From assembly GCF_003023845.1 (NCBI RefSeq), contig NZ_PYFT01000001.1:6634001-6698000 (forward strand): a stretch of DNA of 64,000 nucleotides, given 5' to 3'. The notes below the pieces were generated by a model. That model did no database searches. It saw only the letters and a program-made list of their open reading frames with translations, and was not told the DNA's origin. Within the stretch, counting starts at the first letter, position 1; the number at the start of each line of letters is the position of its first letter. Origin of the DNA: Adhaeribacter arboris. GTDB lineage: Bacteria > Bacteroidota > Bacteroidia > Cytophagales > Hymenobacteraceae. Below, piece after piece: positions 19,619 to 29,429 of this stretch. The position numbers and the translations under genes are program-made.

Positions 19619-20209
19619 ATGAACAACAAAACACTCGGAATATTAGCTCTAGTGGGTGCCCCGTTCTATTTTATTGGGATGTACACAGAACATGGCTTGT
19701 ACCCAAACTTAAACGAAACCTGGTTTACCGGAGCCTGGGCTCTTACGTATATGCTCGGCTGGATGTGTAGCATTGTCGCCTTGCAACGCTTGAAAGTTAC
19801 CGGAAATACTAGGTTTGGTAGAGGAATATTGTGGGTTGTGTTAGGGACTTTAACGCTGGCTAATATGTACAACTTAGCTCAACTAGTGCTTCCCACGCAT
19901 TTATTTCGCTACTTTATATTTTTAGATGCTTTCTGGCCCATGAGTAATTTAATGATGCTGGTAATTGGTATTACCGCTTTCGGGAGCAAGCGTTTAAAGG
20001 GGTGGAAGCGTTTTGTCCCCTTGCTAGTTGGTTTTTGGTTTCCCGTATCCGTACCGGCGGTTTTTCTATTTGGTCAGACCTTTCTTGGATTTATGATTGG
20101 AGGAGTTTATTCTATTATTGCCTGGCCGCTGTTGGCTGTTATGATCCTTACTACTAAACCGGAGCACCAAACCAAATTAATGCTTACAAAAAAATACCAA
20201 GCAGTTTAA
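19619..20209 (+). CDS. Polytopic membrane protein, unknown function
   Basis: 196 residues with about six hydrophobic helices (near 7-24, 40-57, 70-90, 100-122, 130-152 and 156-176). Loops are short and the C-terminus is basic (MLTKKYQ). No catalytic motif is visible and I do not recognise the family. It is flanked by about 300 bp and 500 bp of non-coding DNA and appears to be transcribed alone. Confidence 0.65.
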   Translation: MNNKTLGILALVGAPFYFIGMYTEHGLYPNLNETWFTGAWALTYMLGWMCSIVALQRLKVTGNTRFGRGILWVVLGTLTLANMYNLAQLVLPTHLFRYFIFLDAFWPMSNLMMLVIGITAFGSKRLKGWKRFVPLLVGFWFPVSVPAVFLFGQTFLGFMIGGVYSIIAWPLLAVMILTTKPEHQTKLMLTKKYQAV

Positions 20210-20708
20210 ATTAAAATTATTTTTTGCATCTATCCTTTCTATTCTTAACGGTCATTTTTCCGGGCAGTTTTAACAGAAGTTGTTCTAAAAATGAACAATT
20301 GTTCTCAAAACCGGACACTTTTTGCCCAAGAGTTAATTCCCAATATTGCTTCTGGCGCCAATCAGACTATTTTTCAAGTTTGGCATACAGGTTGTAAAAA
20401 TTAGAACGAAACCAGGAAAAAACTTTATTATAAAAGTAAATGAAGGAATACTTAATGCATACCCACCAATTAGGGCAAGTACTTATACAGGCGTCAGTAT
20501 TTTGCTTTATAAACATTCAAGTAAAGTATAGAACGCAACTAAGCAGTACTACCCATAAAAATGAGCAGTGCAGCTTATTTCCTTAGGGTAGTTCGTGGTA
20601 GTACCTTTGTCATGTTCTTAAAACAAAGCACTTACCGAACATAGAAAACAACTTAATCATCCAAATAACTTAGAAAACAATTCATCCATCCTTAACTCTC
20701 AACTGAAA
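20210..20708. other. Intergenic region upstream of a small lipoprotein gene
   Basis: About 500 bases. A short open frame at 20346-20531 has no recognisable protein character and I do not call it. A TACCTTTG box at 20602-20609 is a candidate promoter for the gene at 20709. Confidence 0.4.
20602..20609 (+). promoter_or_regulatory. Candidate Bacteroidota -7 box
   Basis: TACCTTTG fits the TAnnTTTG consensus and lies about 100 bp upstream of the lipoprotein gene at 20709. No good -33 TTTG is seen at the usual distance, so this is tentative. Confidence 0.35.
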
Positions 20709-21014
20709 ATGAAAAAGATTACCCAAGTAGCCGCTGTTGTCTTATTAACTGTATCGATGTCGAGCTGTGCTACCGTATTTGGTGGCAAAGTAACCCAGTA
20801 CCAGAAAACCCGCCCGGCCGATGGTCAGCCCCAACGCGAAATCCGGGTCGGGGCTTTAGTGGCCGACGTGCTGCTTTTCTGGCCCGGCTTAGCCATTGAC
20901 TTTGCTACTGGCGCCATCTACAAGCCCCAAGCGAAAACCAGTACTGCCACCAACACTAATTCTAACGCGAACACTGGTTCTAACTCTACTACTAACGCGA
21001 AAGCCAGCAACTAA
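20709..21014 (+). CDS. Small lipoprotein, unknown function
   Basis: 101 residues with an SPII signal (VSMSSC, Cys at about 19) followed by ATVFGGKVTQYQKTRPADG. A short hydrophobic helix (ADVLLFWPGLAIDFATGAIY) occupies about 58-77. The C-terminus is a low-complexity Asn/Thr/Ser tail of about 25 residues. The set resembles small Bacteroidota outer-membrane-associated lipoproteins. It is followed 117 bp later by a secreted protein at 21131, perhaps in one transcript. Confidence 0.65.
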   Translation: MKKITQVAAVVLLTVSMSSCATVFGGKVTQYQKTRPADGQPQREIRVGALVADVLLFWPGLAIDFATGAIYKPQAKTSTATNTNSNANTGSNSTTNAKASN

Positions 21015-21130
21015 CATCTTTCCAGGGGAGCACACCCGTAAGTTGGCTCCCTTTTTCTTTCTTCGTGCTAGTCTTTTTTCTTACTTCTAACTCTCAACTT
21101 CTAACTCTAAACTTTTACTTCTTCCCTCCG

Positions 21131-21787
21131 ATGAAAACCTTTTGTACGCTCCTGTTATTCTTCTTTGCTACTACCCTGATGAGCCCAGCCCAGGTGCTGC
21201 TCGGGGAAGGTTCTAAACAAATCTTTGCCAGTCCCCAACTTGCCTCGGCCATTCAGCAACACCAAACCGTGGCTATTCTGCCCTTTACCGCCAAGATCAC
21301 CTACCGCAAACCACCCAAGAACTTCAACCCCCAAGCCCACCAGGAACAAGAAACTACTTTAGCCCAAAATATTCAGAGTAGCCTGTATACCTACCTGCTG
21401 CGCAAAGCCAAGTCGTACTCGGTTACGTTCCAGGAGGTGGAGAAAACCAACAGCTTACTCAAAAAAGCGGGCATGTACGGCAAGTTAGAGGAGTTTACGA
21501 GAGAGGAGATCGCCAAAGCCTTGGGCGTGGATGCGGTAATCAGCGGGAAGTTCGACATGGAGCAGACCCGTTCGGACGGGGCGGCTTTCGCCACGGCCGT
21601 GGTATTCGGGGGCTATGCGGGGAAGACCGGTTCGGGTTCTTTAACCATGACCCTCCACAACGGACAGGATGGAGAGCTGTTGTGGCGCTTTTTCAAGACC
21701 ATGGACGATGATTTTACCTCTGCTACCGATGACTTAGTTGAACGCATGATGCGCAAAGTCTCCCGTAATTTCCCCTATGCTATTTAA
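21131..21787 (+). CDS. Secreted CsgG/LpoB-like protein
   Basis: About 218 residues from the ATG at 21131, where a signal peptide starts directly (KTFCTLLLFFFATTLMSP). The mature part has TVAILPFTAKITY, TLAQNIQSSLYTYLLRK, then REEIAKALGVDAVISGKFD, the sequence rhythm of the CsgG/FlgO/LpoB group, which form periplasmic or outer-membrane assembly or regulatory proteins. A Gly-rich stretch (VFGGYAGKTGSGSL) follows. No lipobox Cys is seen at the cleavage site, which argues against a true CsgG pore. Confidence 0.6.
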   Translation: MKTFCTLLLFFFATTLMSPAQVLLGEGSKQIFASPQLASAIQQHQTVAILPFTAKITYRKPPKNFNPQAHQEQETTLAQNIQSSLYTYLLRKAKSYSVTFQEVEKTNSLLKKAGMYGKLEEFTREEIAKALGVDAVISGKFDMEQTRSDGAAFATAVVFGGYAGKTGSGSLTMTLHNGQDGELLWRFFKTMDDDFTSATDDLVERMMRKVSRNFPYAI

Positions 21788-21876
21788 GTCTTTTCTCCCG
21801 GAAGGATAAAAAAATAAAGTATATACTGTAAAATAAACTTCTTCATACATTTAACAATCCAATCCATCCCATTTTT

Positions 21877-21884
21877 TAAATTTG
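21877..21884 (+). promoter_or_regulatory. Candidate Bacteroidota -7 box for the YceI gene
   Basis: TAAATTTG fits TAnnTTTG and lies 93 bp before the YceI start. No clear -33 element. Confidence 0.35.
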
Positions 21885-21976
21885 CCAGCCTATCCGGTAT
21901 AATTCAGAAATACCAATCTGGATTTAAAGCTTTACCGGATAGGCTTTTACCTAAAATTCTGTTACTACGAAGCCCC

Positions 21977-22588
21977 ATGAAAACCATTATTTTAAGTTTA
22001 CTGGCATTTTATAGTTTACTTATTTCAAGCTTTACGAAAGATCCGGTAAAGTACAATTATACGCTGAATACAGATAAATCAATCGTAGAATGGTCCGGCG
22101 CAAGTCCCAAAGTTACCCACCAGGGCTCTTTCGAGGTAACCTGCGAAGGAATAGAAGTGGTGGACGGCCAGGTGAAAAGCGGTACTTTTGTAATTCCGAT
22201 TGCTTCCATTAAAAACTTTGACTTACCCAAAGCACTTAAGCCGGTTTTATTGAAGCATTTAAAAAGCGAGGATTTCTTTAACCTGGCTTTATATCCCGAA
22301 GCAAAGTTTAGTATCACGGAAGTAATGCCGTTAAATAGTGTTCCGGAAGGAGCCGTAACCGGCGCCAAAGCCCAGGTTACCGGCGATTTTACGCTCTTAG
22401 GTAAAACCAACTCGATAACCTTTCCGGCTAAAATTGATTTACTGGAAAACAACCTGGCGGTAGAAGCTACTTTTATGCTGGATCGTACCCAGTGGGGCAT
22501 GAACCACGCCGCCGATCCGGAGCTTAAAAACCGTCATATTTACCCGGAAGTAGCTATTCACCTGAAGGTTGCGGGAAATAGAAATTAA
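21977..22588 (+). CDS. YceI family periplasmic lipid-binding-type protein
   Basis: 203 residues: signal peptide (about 1-19), then a YceI lipocalin-like barrel. Marks are YTLNTDKSIVEWSG at the first strand, GSFEVTCEGIEV, SGTFVIPIASI, FFNLALYPEAKFSI, VTGDFTLLGKTNSITFPA and MLDRTQWGMNH near the end. YceI proteins bind isoprenoid chains, and several are periplasmic and stress-linked. The Bacteroidota version is often membrane-peripheral. Full length; it converges with the large secreted gene across a shared terminator. Confidence 0.9.
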   Translation: MKTIILSLLAFYSLLISSFTKDPVKYNYTLNTDKSIVEWSGASPKVTHQGSFEVTCEGIEVVDGQVKSGTFVIPIASIKNFDLPKALKPVLLKHLKSEDFFNLALYPEAKFSITEVMPLNSVPEGAVTGAKAQVTGDFTLLGKTNSITFPAKIDLLENNLAVEATFMLDRTQWGMNHAADPELKNRHIYPEVAIHLKVAGNRN

Positions 22589-22757
22589 GGCGGAAAGTAA
22601 TAATAGTAACAACTATTGCAATCTAAATAGAAAGCGTTAAGCTTTTACATACTCAAAACCGAAAACAATAACTGAATTTGTAAAATCTTGGCGTAATGTA
22701 TCTACCCTGATAAAACTTAATTTAATAACTCTTTCTTTCATTGTTGTACTAAAAAAA

Positions 22758-22786
22758 GGCTAGTAGTGTTCTGTTTACTACTAGCC
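22758..22786. terminator. Bidirectional intrinsic terminator
   Basis: Perfect 10-bp stem GGCTAGTAGT / ACTACTAGCC (22758-22767, 22777-22786), preceded by seven A and followed by CTTTTTTTT-like tract, so it can end transcription from both the YceI gene and the minus-strand gene at 22794. Confidence 0.85.
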
Positions 22787-22793
22787 TCTTTTT

Positions 22794-25700
22794 TTAACTT
22801 GTTTTTATTACCTTATATCGCTTGGCTTTGCGGCCGTTGCCAATAATTAAAATATATACTCCCGGGCAAACTTCTTTCCCTATAGTTATGGTTTGTTTAA
22901 CCTTGGTAGCTTCATTAATCAATAGTACTCTGCCATACAAATCTACTAGTTTGATAGGCAGAAAAGCTTGTTTGTTGTTTTGTAGTTGCAGGGTTAGTTC
23001 TTGGGTAAAGGGGTTAGGAAAGTAATTTACCCGTAAACCATCGTTTGCCAATTCTGCTTCGGTTAAATTACTGGCCGATGCAAGGGCAAAGGATTGATTA
23101 ACTACTGAAAAAGTTATAACAAGGGCGGCGCCTACTGTTCCACTTCCTCCCGCTGAAGAAGGGGTAGCAGTTAAGGTATAGCTGCCTACGGCGGGCGTCC
23201 AGCTGTTGTAGTTTCCGCTTACATCGCCAAACAGAGCATAGGGCGCCCCTGTTTCGGTAGTATTTTTAGTTTGGGGGCCGGTTAATGCCATTTTCACGCT
23301 ACCCACCTTAGCCGGATTGGTATTGGCTCGGATGTTCAGGGTTTTTAAAGTAGCAATATTGATAACATCGTTGTTTACCAAGTTGCGGATAGGTTGTTCA
23401 TTGGAGGCATTTATTAAAGTAAAGCTTACTACTTGTTGGCCGCCCGATGATTGAGTAAAGGTAGCGGTTACGTTTTTATTACCGTTCATGGTTACCACCA
23501 ACGGGTTAGTAGAACCGGTGGCGGCTCCGCTCCAACCACTAAACTGGTAACCGGAGGCTGGTGTAGCCGTGAGCGTAACCGTGCTGCCGCTGGCGTAACT
23601 GGTTTGGTTTGGACTTTTGCTTACGGTTCCATTGCCAGAAGTATTTACCGTTAGGGTATAGAAGGTGCTGGCCGGAGTGAAATTAGCCGTAATGTTTTTG
23701 TTACTGTTCATGTTTACGATTAATGGATTAGTAGTACCGGTGGCATTGCCGCTCCAACCACTAAACTGGTACCCAACTGCCGGAGTCGCTGTAAGCGTTA
23801 CATTGGTACCATTGTCATAGCTCGTCTGGTTCGGGTTTTTGGTTACGGTACCGTTGCTTGCGTTAACCGTTAAACTGTAAGAGGTGGAGGAGGGCTGATT
23901 GATAACAGAGAAACTTACGGATAACGGAGAACCCACCGTGCCGCTACTATTAGACCCGGAATAGGGAGTACCCAAAATAGTGTAATTTCCTACTGCCGGA
24001 ACCCAAGCCGTATAGTTACCGTTGCTTTCCCCAAAAACTGCGTAAGGTGCCGTGTTTTCGGTCCGGGTAAGGGTTTGTTGACCACTAACTTTAAAAACCA
24101 CACTGCCCACCACCGATGGGTTGGTCGTAGCCCGGACATTCAGGTTTTTAGTGGGTAGAGCGGCTAAGTTTATGGTGGCTCCGTTGGTTACTAGTTGAAT
24201 ATCCCTTTCGGTATCAGCATTTACCAGGTAATACTCCACTAATGTTTGGGAAGAGGTACCGTTTACAATGCTAAAATTAATACTTAGTTCCGTACCTACT
24301 GTTCCACTTCCGTTTTCGCCGGAGTAGGGTTTAGCGGTTAAATTGTAATTGCCCGTAGCCGGAGCCCAGGCATTATAATCATTACCATTTCTCCCGAACA
24401 GGGCATAAGGGGCGGAACTTTCGGTTTGGTTATGGCTTTGCTTTCCGGTTAAATTTAGTATCACACTTCCTACCGTAGCTGGAAAAGTTACCGCCCGAAT
24501 ATTTATGTTTTTAGTGCCCAACTCGGCCAAATCAACGATTGAACCATCGTGTAAAGATTCAATTTCCGCATCCGTATCGGCATTAATTAATTCATAACTT
24601 GTTACCCGTTGCCCGGCGGTGTTGCAGTTGGGGTATAATCTTACTTCATCCTGACCCGTTAAGCCATCATCATCGGTTACCGTTAAAATAACGCGGTAGT
24701 AGTACGTATCACCGTCGCAACCAACCGGATCTAAAGTGGTAGTGGTTTCGGGATTAGTATCAAAGGGCTCCGCATGTTCGTGGTCGCCGTGGTGCAAAAT
24801 AGTTTGCCACCTATACGCGAGCGAAGTACTGCTTTGTTCCAGATCAGTTACCGTTGCCCGTAAATTATATGTAGTTTCACCGGTTAAAGGGTATTGAGTA
24901 TTATTCACCGGGCTGGTAATGGTAACCTGAGGGGGAGTGTTGTTATTTATAGAAATGGTGAGGGTGGCATTGTCTGTAGCCCCCTGGGTATCGGTAACGG
25001 TAAGGGTTACCGTATATTTAATGGGAGTATCACTGGTAAAAGTATGCGAAGGATTCGCTTCGGTACTGGTAGTTCCATCGCCAAAATTCCAAGCGTAGGT
25101 TAAGGTTTGCCCTTCGGGATCCGTTGACTTATTACCGGTAAATTGTACCGTGAGCGGACTCGTGCCATTTAATTTATCGGCGGAAGCTACTGCATTCGGC
25201 TCATTGTTTACACTGTTATAAGTTACGCGGCGGATTTCGGAAGGATAGTTTACGTAATAAATGCCGTTTTGCGTGGGGTTAATTGCCATGCATACCACTA
25301 TGGCGCCGCTGTTAATAAAATTTGTAACGGCCACTGGTTTTTCGCTGCTATTTACCGTTATCGACCGAATCCAGCCTCCCACGTAATCGCCGAAAAAGAA
25401 TTTATCTTTGTAAATATCCGGAAAATCATCGTGCGTGTAAAATAGTCCGGCAGTAGAAGAGTTGCCCCCAAACTGCGAGCCGGAAACCGGTGAGTCCGCA
25501 GCGCCAATGTCGGTAACGGTAGCCGTTTGCCCGTTAAAAGTACCGGTTCGGGATGGACCGGCATTATCGTGTTTCCAATCAATAATTGGCCGGCTGTGCA
25601 CGAAGGTTTTAATAGAACTTGGAATTGCCTGGCTGGTATTACAGGGGTTAGTAAAACTAGCTGAGCCGCTTGCATTTTCCTGTTTTATTAAATCCTGAAA

Positions 25701-27011
25701 ATTAAAATACGGCTGGTTACACCCATTAATGCCGTACAAAGGATTAGGAGCATGGTAGTTAGGTATTTTAATGTCCGGGTAAGAAGGGTGTAGGGTTAAA
25801 CCTTCGTAAATGGGCCAGCCAAAGTTCATTCCGGGTCGCGTAATTATATCTACTTCTTCGTAAGTCTGGTGCCCCACATCGCCTGCGTAAAGAATGCCCG
25901 GATTGCCATCAGTAGGATTGGTACTGCCGGTGCCGGGTTTTAGAACCAGGCGAAAAGGGTTGCGTAACCCCAAAGCATAAACTTTAGAGCGAATAGAGTA
26001 AGGGTTTCCGGGTTCAAAAAAAGGATTGCTGGAGATTCCGTTCCCGGTTTCAGGATCAACCCGCAGGATTTTACCGTTGTAACTTTCCAGTAACTGGGCC
26101 CGGAAAGCGCCCACATTTTCTTCTGGCGTAATAATGCCATCTGATTTCGCAAGCGCGATGTAAGTTTCGTTGTTAATTCCGGGGTTATTGGAAGCAGCAT
26201 CGCCGGCCGAAATAAGTAAGGTTCCGTCGCGGCCAAATACCAGGCTGCCCACCCCATGAATATTTTGAACAGAAGGAATACCTGTAGTTTTAGTTGCCCC
26301 AATTAAAATTTTCCGGCTGCTTACATTTACCTGGTAACCACTTTCGGAGCGGGAAGCAGTATAGCGGGTTAAACGGCCAATAGTAGCATTATTTTCGTTG
26401 GTGGTAGAACTGTAAGCGCTGGTGCCGAACTTGGTAAGATAGTGGCGGTCGACGTTATATAGTAAATAAAAGTAGCCATTAGATTCAAAGTTCGGGTGTA
26501 GGGCAAAACCTAGTAAACCTAAATCACCGTACGAGCCTACTTCTTCGCTTATGTCAACAAATATTTTTTTCTGGTTGTTTTCTACTACATACACTTTGCC
26601 GGTGCGTTCCCACACAAACATTTGGCTGCCATCCGAATTAAAGCAGAGTCCCACGGCCTGGTTCCACTGCGACGAAATAGTTCGGGAAGTAAAACCACCC
26701 GGCGGTGTTTGGGCAAAAACAGAGGAGCGAGCTATTACAATGAGTAAGGAAAAAAGTAAAATAAGTGGCGTCGACTTTACCGCCAGATGTAGCAATTGGG
26801 ACCTTTTATATGCTTCCGATTTTTTGGGGTATTGTTGACCTATTCGCAAAGTTCTTTTTTTTGGGTATACTTTTTTTTGGAGATTGGTGAAGCTGGAAAT
26901 AAGGAAGAAGTGATAAGATGTTAACATAACAGTATGATTTAGTTGGGGTGGAGTTAGGCAGATATTATAAAACAATCGGCGGATTAGCCGTGCGAAAAAG
27001 TGTTCCTTCAT
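22794..27011 (-). CDS. Secreted GSDH-like (PQQ-type) sugar dehydrogenase protein with PKD, InlB-B repeats and T9SS tail
   Basis: Up to 1405 residues. The signal segment is at about 78-100 (PLILLFSLLIVIARSSVFAQ), far from the first Met, so translation may really start at the ATG 26927 or at a TTG (26795) preceded by AAAGG. Then: glucose/sorbosone dehydrogenase beta-propeller (about 105-600; GFALHPNFESNGYFYLLY, GSLVFGRDGTLLISAGD), PKD (about 610-690), three about 118-residue repeats sharing SVxLxLTGxQ and APYALFG, with two tandem InlB B-type repeats between the second and third, and a type IX C-terminal sorting domain (YFPNPFTQ, DLYGRVL). Probably a cell-surface or secreted carbohydrate-acting protein. 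Confidence 0.82.
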   Translation of the reverse strand: MKEHFFARLIRRLFYNICLTPPQLNHTVMLTSYHFFLISSFTNLQKKVYPKKRTLRIGQQYPKKSEAYKRSQLLHLAVKSTPLILLFSLLIVIARSSVFAQTPPGGFTSRTISSQWNQAVGLCFNSDGSQMFVWERTGKVYVVENNQKKIFVDISEEVGSYGDLGLLGFALHPNFESNGYFYLLYNVDRHYLTKFGTSAYSSTTNENNATIGRLTRYTASRSESGYQVNVSSRKILIGATKTTGIPSVQNIHGVGSLVFGRDGTLLISAGDAASNNPGINNETYIALAKSDGIITPEENVGAFRAQLLESYNGKILRVDPETGNGISSNPFFEPGNPYSIRSKVYALGLRNPFRLVLKPGTGSTNPTDGNPGILYAGDVGHQTYEEVDIITRPGMNFGWPIYEGLTLHPSYPDIKIPNYHAPNPLYGINGCNQPYFNFQDLIKQENASGSASFTNPCNTSQAIPSSIKTFVHSRPIIDWKHDNAGPSRTGTFNGQTATVTDIGAADSPVSGSQFGGNSSTAGLFYTHDDFPDIYKDKFFFGDYVGGWIRSITVNSSEKPVAVTNFINSGAIVVCMAINPTQNGIYYVNYPSEIRRVTYNSVNNEPNAVASADKLNGTSPLTVQFTGNKSTDPEGQTLTYAWNFGDGTTSTEANPSHTFTSDTPIKYTVTLTVTDTQGATDNATLTISINNNTPPQVTITSPVNNTQYPLTGETTYNLRATVTDLEQSSTSLAYRWQTILHHGDHEHAEPFDTNPETTTTLDPVGCDGDTYYYRVILTVTDDDGLTGQDEVRLYPNCNTAGQRVTSYELINADTDAEIESLHDGSIVDLAELGTKNINIRAVTFPATVGSVILNLTGKQSHNQTESSAPYALFGRNGNDYNAWAPATGNYNLTAKPYSGENGSGTVGTELSINFSIVNGTSSQTLVEYYLVNADTERDIQLVTNGATINLAALPTKNLNVRATTNPSVVGSVVFKVSGQQTLTRTENTAPYAVFGESNGNYTAWVPAVGNYTILGTPYSGSNSSGTVGSPLSVSFSVINQPSSTSYSLTVNASNGTVTKNPNQTSYDNGTNVTLTATPAVGYQFSGWSGNATGTTNPLIVNMNSNKNITANFTPASTFYTLTVNTSGNGTVSKSPNQTSYASGSTVTLTATPASGYQFSGWSGAATGSTNPLVVTMNGNKNVTATFTQSSGGQQVVSFTLINASNEQPIRNLVNNDVINIATLKTLNIRANTNPAKVGSVKMALTGPQTKNTTETGAPYALFGDVSGNYNSWTPAVGSYTLTATPSSAGGSGTVGAALVITFSVVNQSFALASASNLTEAELANDGLRVNYFPNPFTQELTLQLQNNKQAFLPIKLVDLYGRVLLINEATKVKQTITIGKEVCPGVYILIIGNGRKAKRYKVIKTS

Positions 27012-27839
27012 CTATTAGGGAAATAAGAGCAACACGGGCCAGAAAGGAAGAACTAAATCAGCCAATTAAGTAATTAATACTGACTTAATCAACGAGAAGA
27101 AAAGGAGATAGTAAATCACTCGTATGGTTTACTGGTTCCCTGCGAATAAAAGTATTAGATTACGGATGTAGTTGTAAAATTTTTATAAAAACAGATTTAA
27201 TTCAGAACAAATTAAATGAGCGTCTATTTTTCTAAATAGTTACACACAACTTTATGCGTGCTATTATCAGGAGCCAGAATATTCTTAAATTAGTTATACA
27301 ATGTCCTAAATTATTGTTTAATATAAATAATAATCTTAATAATAGTAAGAACTCTACTTTAAATTTTAACTAATATTTTTATTTTCATTTTAACCTACTT
27401 ATAAGTATTGGGTACCGGTTAAAAATCTGTAGTAAATACATGATTCGGATTGTATAACTATTTGTTTGGCAGTAATTTAGCTGTATTTAAACCGCTAAGG
27501 CGGGTGAAACACTAGTTTGTGTGGAAGGACACTAAGCCACTAAGTAGACTACAGGCCTCTAAAATTTAACTAAAACTATATTCGGACCGATTACGGCTGA
27601 ACAGCCTTTTCTTTTATGGAGCCGTAAGCAAAGTTAAAAACTAGGGGAATTATACTTTACTTCCGGGTAAAACACCACGAAAGATACAAACAGCAGTAAA
27701 CAACCTAACGGAGCTACTTTACGTGTGGAAAAAACTTTTTGCGGTAGTTGGAGGTATGGCTAGCCGGAAAAGCTGAAGCGAAAAATCCGTTGCTTAATCC
27801 GGGATTTTACCTGACTATTTTTTTTGAACAAGGCTCCGA
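27012..27839. other. Intergenic region without gene
   Basis: About 830 very AT-rich bases upstream of the large secreted gene. Short repeats such as GGACACTAAGCCACTAAG near 27527 occur but no ORF or RNA gene is recognised. Confidence 0.45.
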
Positions 27840-28133
27840 TTAGAAGCTGCGGCGCAACGGATATAATTTATGCATCCACCAACTTAAACTGCTCTGAAAA
27901 GCTTTTGCCGGTAAGCTTTGCTTATAACCAGTTCGTATTTGCGGTATTATTTTAATAACTAAAAAAGTGCCTATTTCAAAGGTATTTAAAGCAGAAGTAT
28001 AGGCTTCTAGTATGCTAGGGAAGTCTCCATAAACCCGCTGGCCTTTTATAACTAAGAAGCTATTGGGATACAGCTTCGCTAACCGGTACTGATTTTTTTG
28101 AAAAAAAGTTAATTCTTCTTCTAAAAGTGACAT
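27840..28133 (-). CDS. DUF5678-like small protein
   Basis: 97 residues. The first 60 match the DUF5678 pattern: a short helix FFQKNQYRLAKLYPNSFLVI, then GQRVYGDFPSILEAYTSAL and a strand GTFLVIKII. These small soluble proteins are widespread and of unknown function, often loosely associated with toxin-antitoxin or retropepsin-like genes. The C-terminal 35 residues (basic and aromatic, ending LYPLRRSF) are unlike the usual tail. It stands alone between two non-coding stretches. Confidence 0.65.
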   Translation of the reverse strand: MSLLEEELTFFQKNQYRLAKLYPNSFLVIKGQRVYGDFPSILEAYTSALNTFEIGTFLVIKIIPQIRTGYKQSLPAKAFQSSLSWWMHKLYPLRRSF

Positions 28134-28529
28134 TATTTACGCCGGGTTTTTAAAGCTAAAAAATGCATAAAGGGCTATCTCTATTCTTATTGGCCAGTAC
28201 TATGCCGGTTAACCGTAATTACGAATGAATGGTGCTATACTTCTCGTAGACAGTCAATTATGATTTAAAATAAGGTTGTTTGATAAATTAAAACTTAGGA
28301 AAAACTTTCCATTATGGCAGGCTTTTTTCATTTTGGCAGGCTGATTCTGTCTCTAAGCGTTTATAGCTAGTAACTAATTGATTGGGTGCGGTTTGAATAC
28401 TAATCAACAACCTGTGGAAAATTTAACTTTGGCGATGGCTAGCTTCCTAAAGAAGTATTTTTCATCTTAGAATTAGAAAGTCTGGTGAAATGGAAGGAAT
28501 ACCCGGTTTTTTAAGAACTCAGAAATTAC
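28134..28529. other. Intergenic region
   Basis: About 396 bases between divergent genes. It contains an imperfect direct repeat of CATTNTGGCAGGCT at about 28309-28345 and a candidate -7 box at 28424; nothing else stands out. Confidence 0.4.
28424..28431 (+). promoter_or_regulatory. Candidate Bacteroidota -7 box
   Basis: TAACTTTG fits TAnnTTTG, 99 bp upstream of the exonuclease gene. A TTTG at 28392-28395 lies too far upstream (28 bp) for the normal spacing. Confidence 0.35.
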
Positions 28530-29249
28530 ATGTTCGCACAGCTTAAACTGGAAGACCTGCTTTTTATTGACATTGAAACGGTTCCCGGGCAACCCAGCTA
28601 TGCCGATCTCGATGAACGTTTCCAGGAATTGTGGGCCATTAAATCCCGGCAATTAGCTAAAATCGAACCCGATCCGGCAGATATCTACGAACGAGCGGGC
28701 CTGTATGCAGAGTTCGGGAAAATTGTGTGCATTTCCATGGGCATTTTGCGGGAAACCAACGATGGCCGCTATACTATGCGCCTGAAGTCGTTTAGTAATG
28801 CCAACGAAAAAGAATTACTCGAAGACTTATGCGCGTTACTTAATACCAAATTTACCGGTAAGAGCCATTGTTTGTGCGGCCATAACATCCGCGAATTTGA
28901 TATTCCGTACTTGTGCCGCCGCATGTTGGTAAACGATATTTGCATCCCCAAACTGGTAGACTGTACGGGCCTAAAACCCTGGGAAATTTCGCACCTGGAT
29001 ACCATGCATCTTTGGCGCTTCGGCGATAGCCGCAGCTTTGTATCCTTAGATTTGCTGGCCGCTCTTTTTAACATTCCCAGTCCTAAAAACGATATAAACG
29101 GTGCGGAGGTAGGCCGGGTATTTTACGAAGAAGGCGACTTAAACCGGATCAGCCGGTATTGTGAGCAGGACGTGGTTACCGTAGCCCAATTATTACTGCG
29201 GTTCAAAAGTTTACCCATGCTCCGGCCCGAAGATATCCAATATACGTAA
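28530..29249 (+). CDS. Predicted 3'-5' exonuclease, PolB exonuclease-like (DnaQ fold)
   Basis: 239-residue soluble protein. The three exonuclease motifs are visible: Exo I LLFIDIETVPG (Asp14, Glu16), Exo II in CGHNIREFDIPYLCRRM, and Exo III YCEQDVVTVAQL with the final Asp. It matches the predicted 3'-5' exonuclease group related to the exonuclease domain of family B polymerases, found as a stand-alone protein in Bacteroidota. No polymerase domain is attached. Likely acts in DNA or RNA end trimming; its pathway is not established. Confidence 0.88.
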   Translation: MFAQLKLEDLLFIDIETVPGQPSYADLDERFQELWAIKSRQLAKIEPDPADIYERAGLYAEFGKIVCISMGILRETNDGRYTMRLKSFSNANEKELLEDLCALLNTKFTGKSHCLCGHNIREFDIPYLCRRMLVNDICIPKLVDCTGLKPWEISHLDTMHLWRFGDSRSFVSLDLLAALFNIPSPKNDINGAEVGRVFYEEGDLNRISRYCEQDVVTVAQLLLRFKSLPMLRPEDIQYT

Positions 29250-29337
29250 ATAGCTTGATTTAAGCTTGTCCTAAATTCCTGTAAACGGCGGGCGTTAGGG
29301 TTTAATTATGTAACCAATCGATTTAAAAGAAATAAAA

Positions 29338-29358
29338 AATCCGGTCAAAAACCGGATT
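29338..29358. terminator. Terminator hairpin between convergent genes
   Basis: Perfect 8-bp stem AATCCGGT / ACCGGATT with a 5-base loop, preceded by an A-rich run and followed by CTTATAAT. It lies between the converging exonuclease and receptor genes. Confidence 0.65.
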
Positions 29359-29429
29359 CTTATAATGAGAAAATTGACTACAAAATTTTTCTATCTACCT
29401 CTACCACTAAAGGGAAGAGGTAGATGCGA

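Noticed and set aside
20346-20531. 61-codon ORF
   Set aside because: No start context, no recognisable protein pattern, intergenic composition.
28309-28345. Direct repeat of TGGCAGGCT, considered as a sigma-54 or chaperone-type promoter
   Set aside because: No -12 GC element at the proper distance and only two copies.
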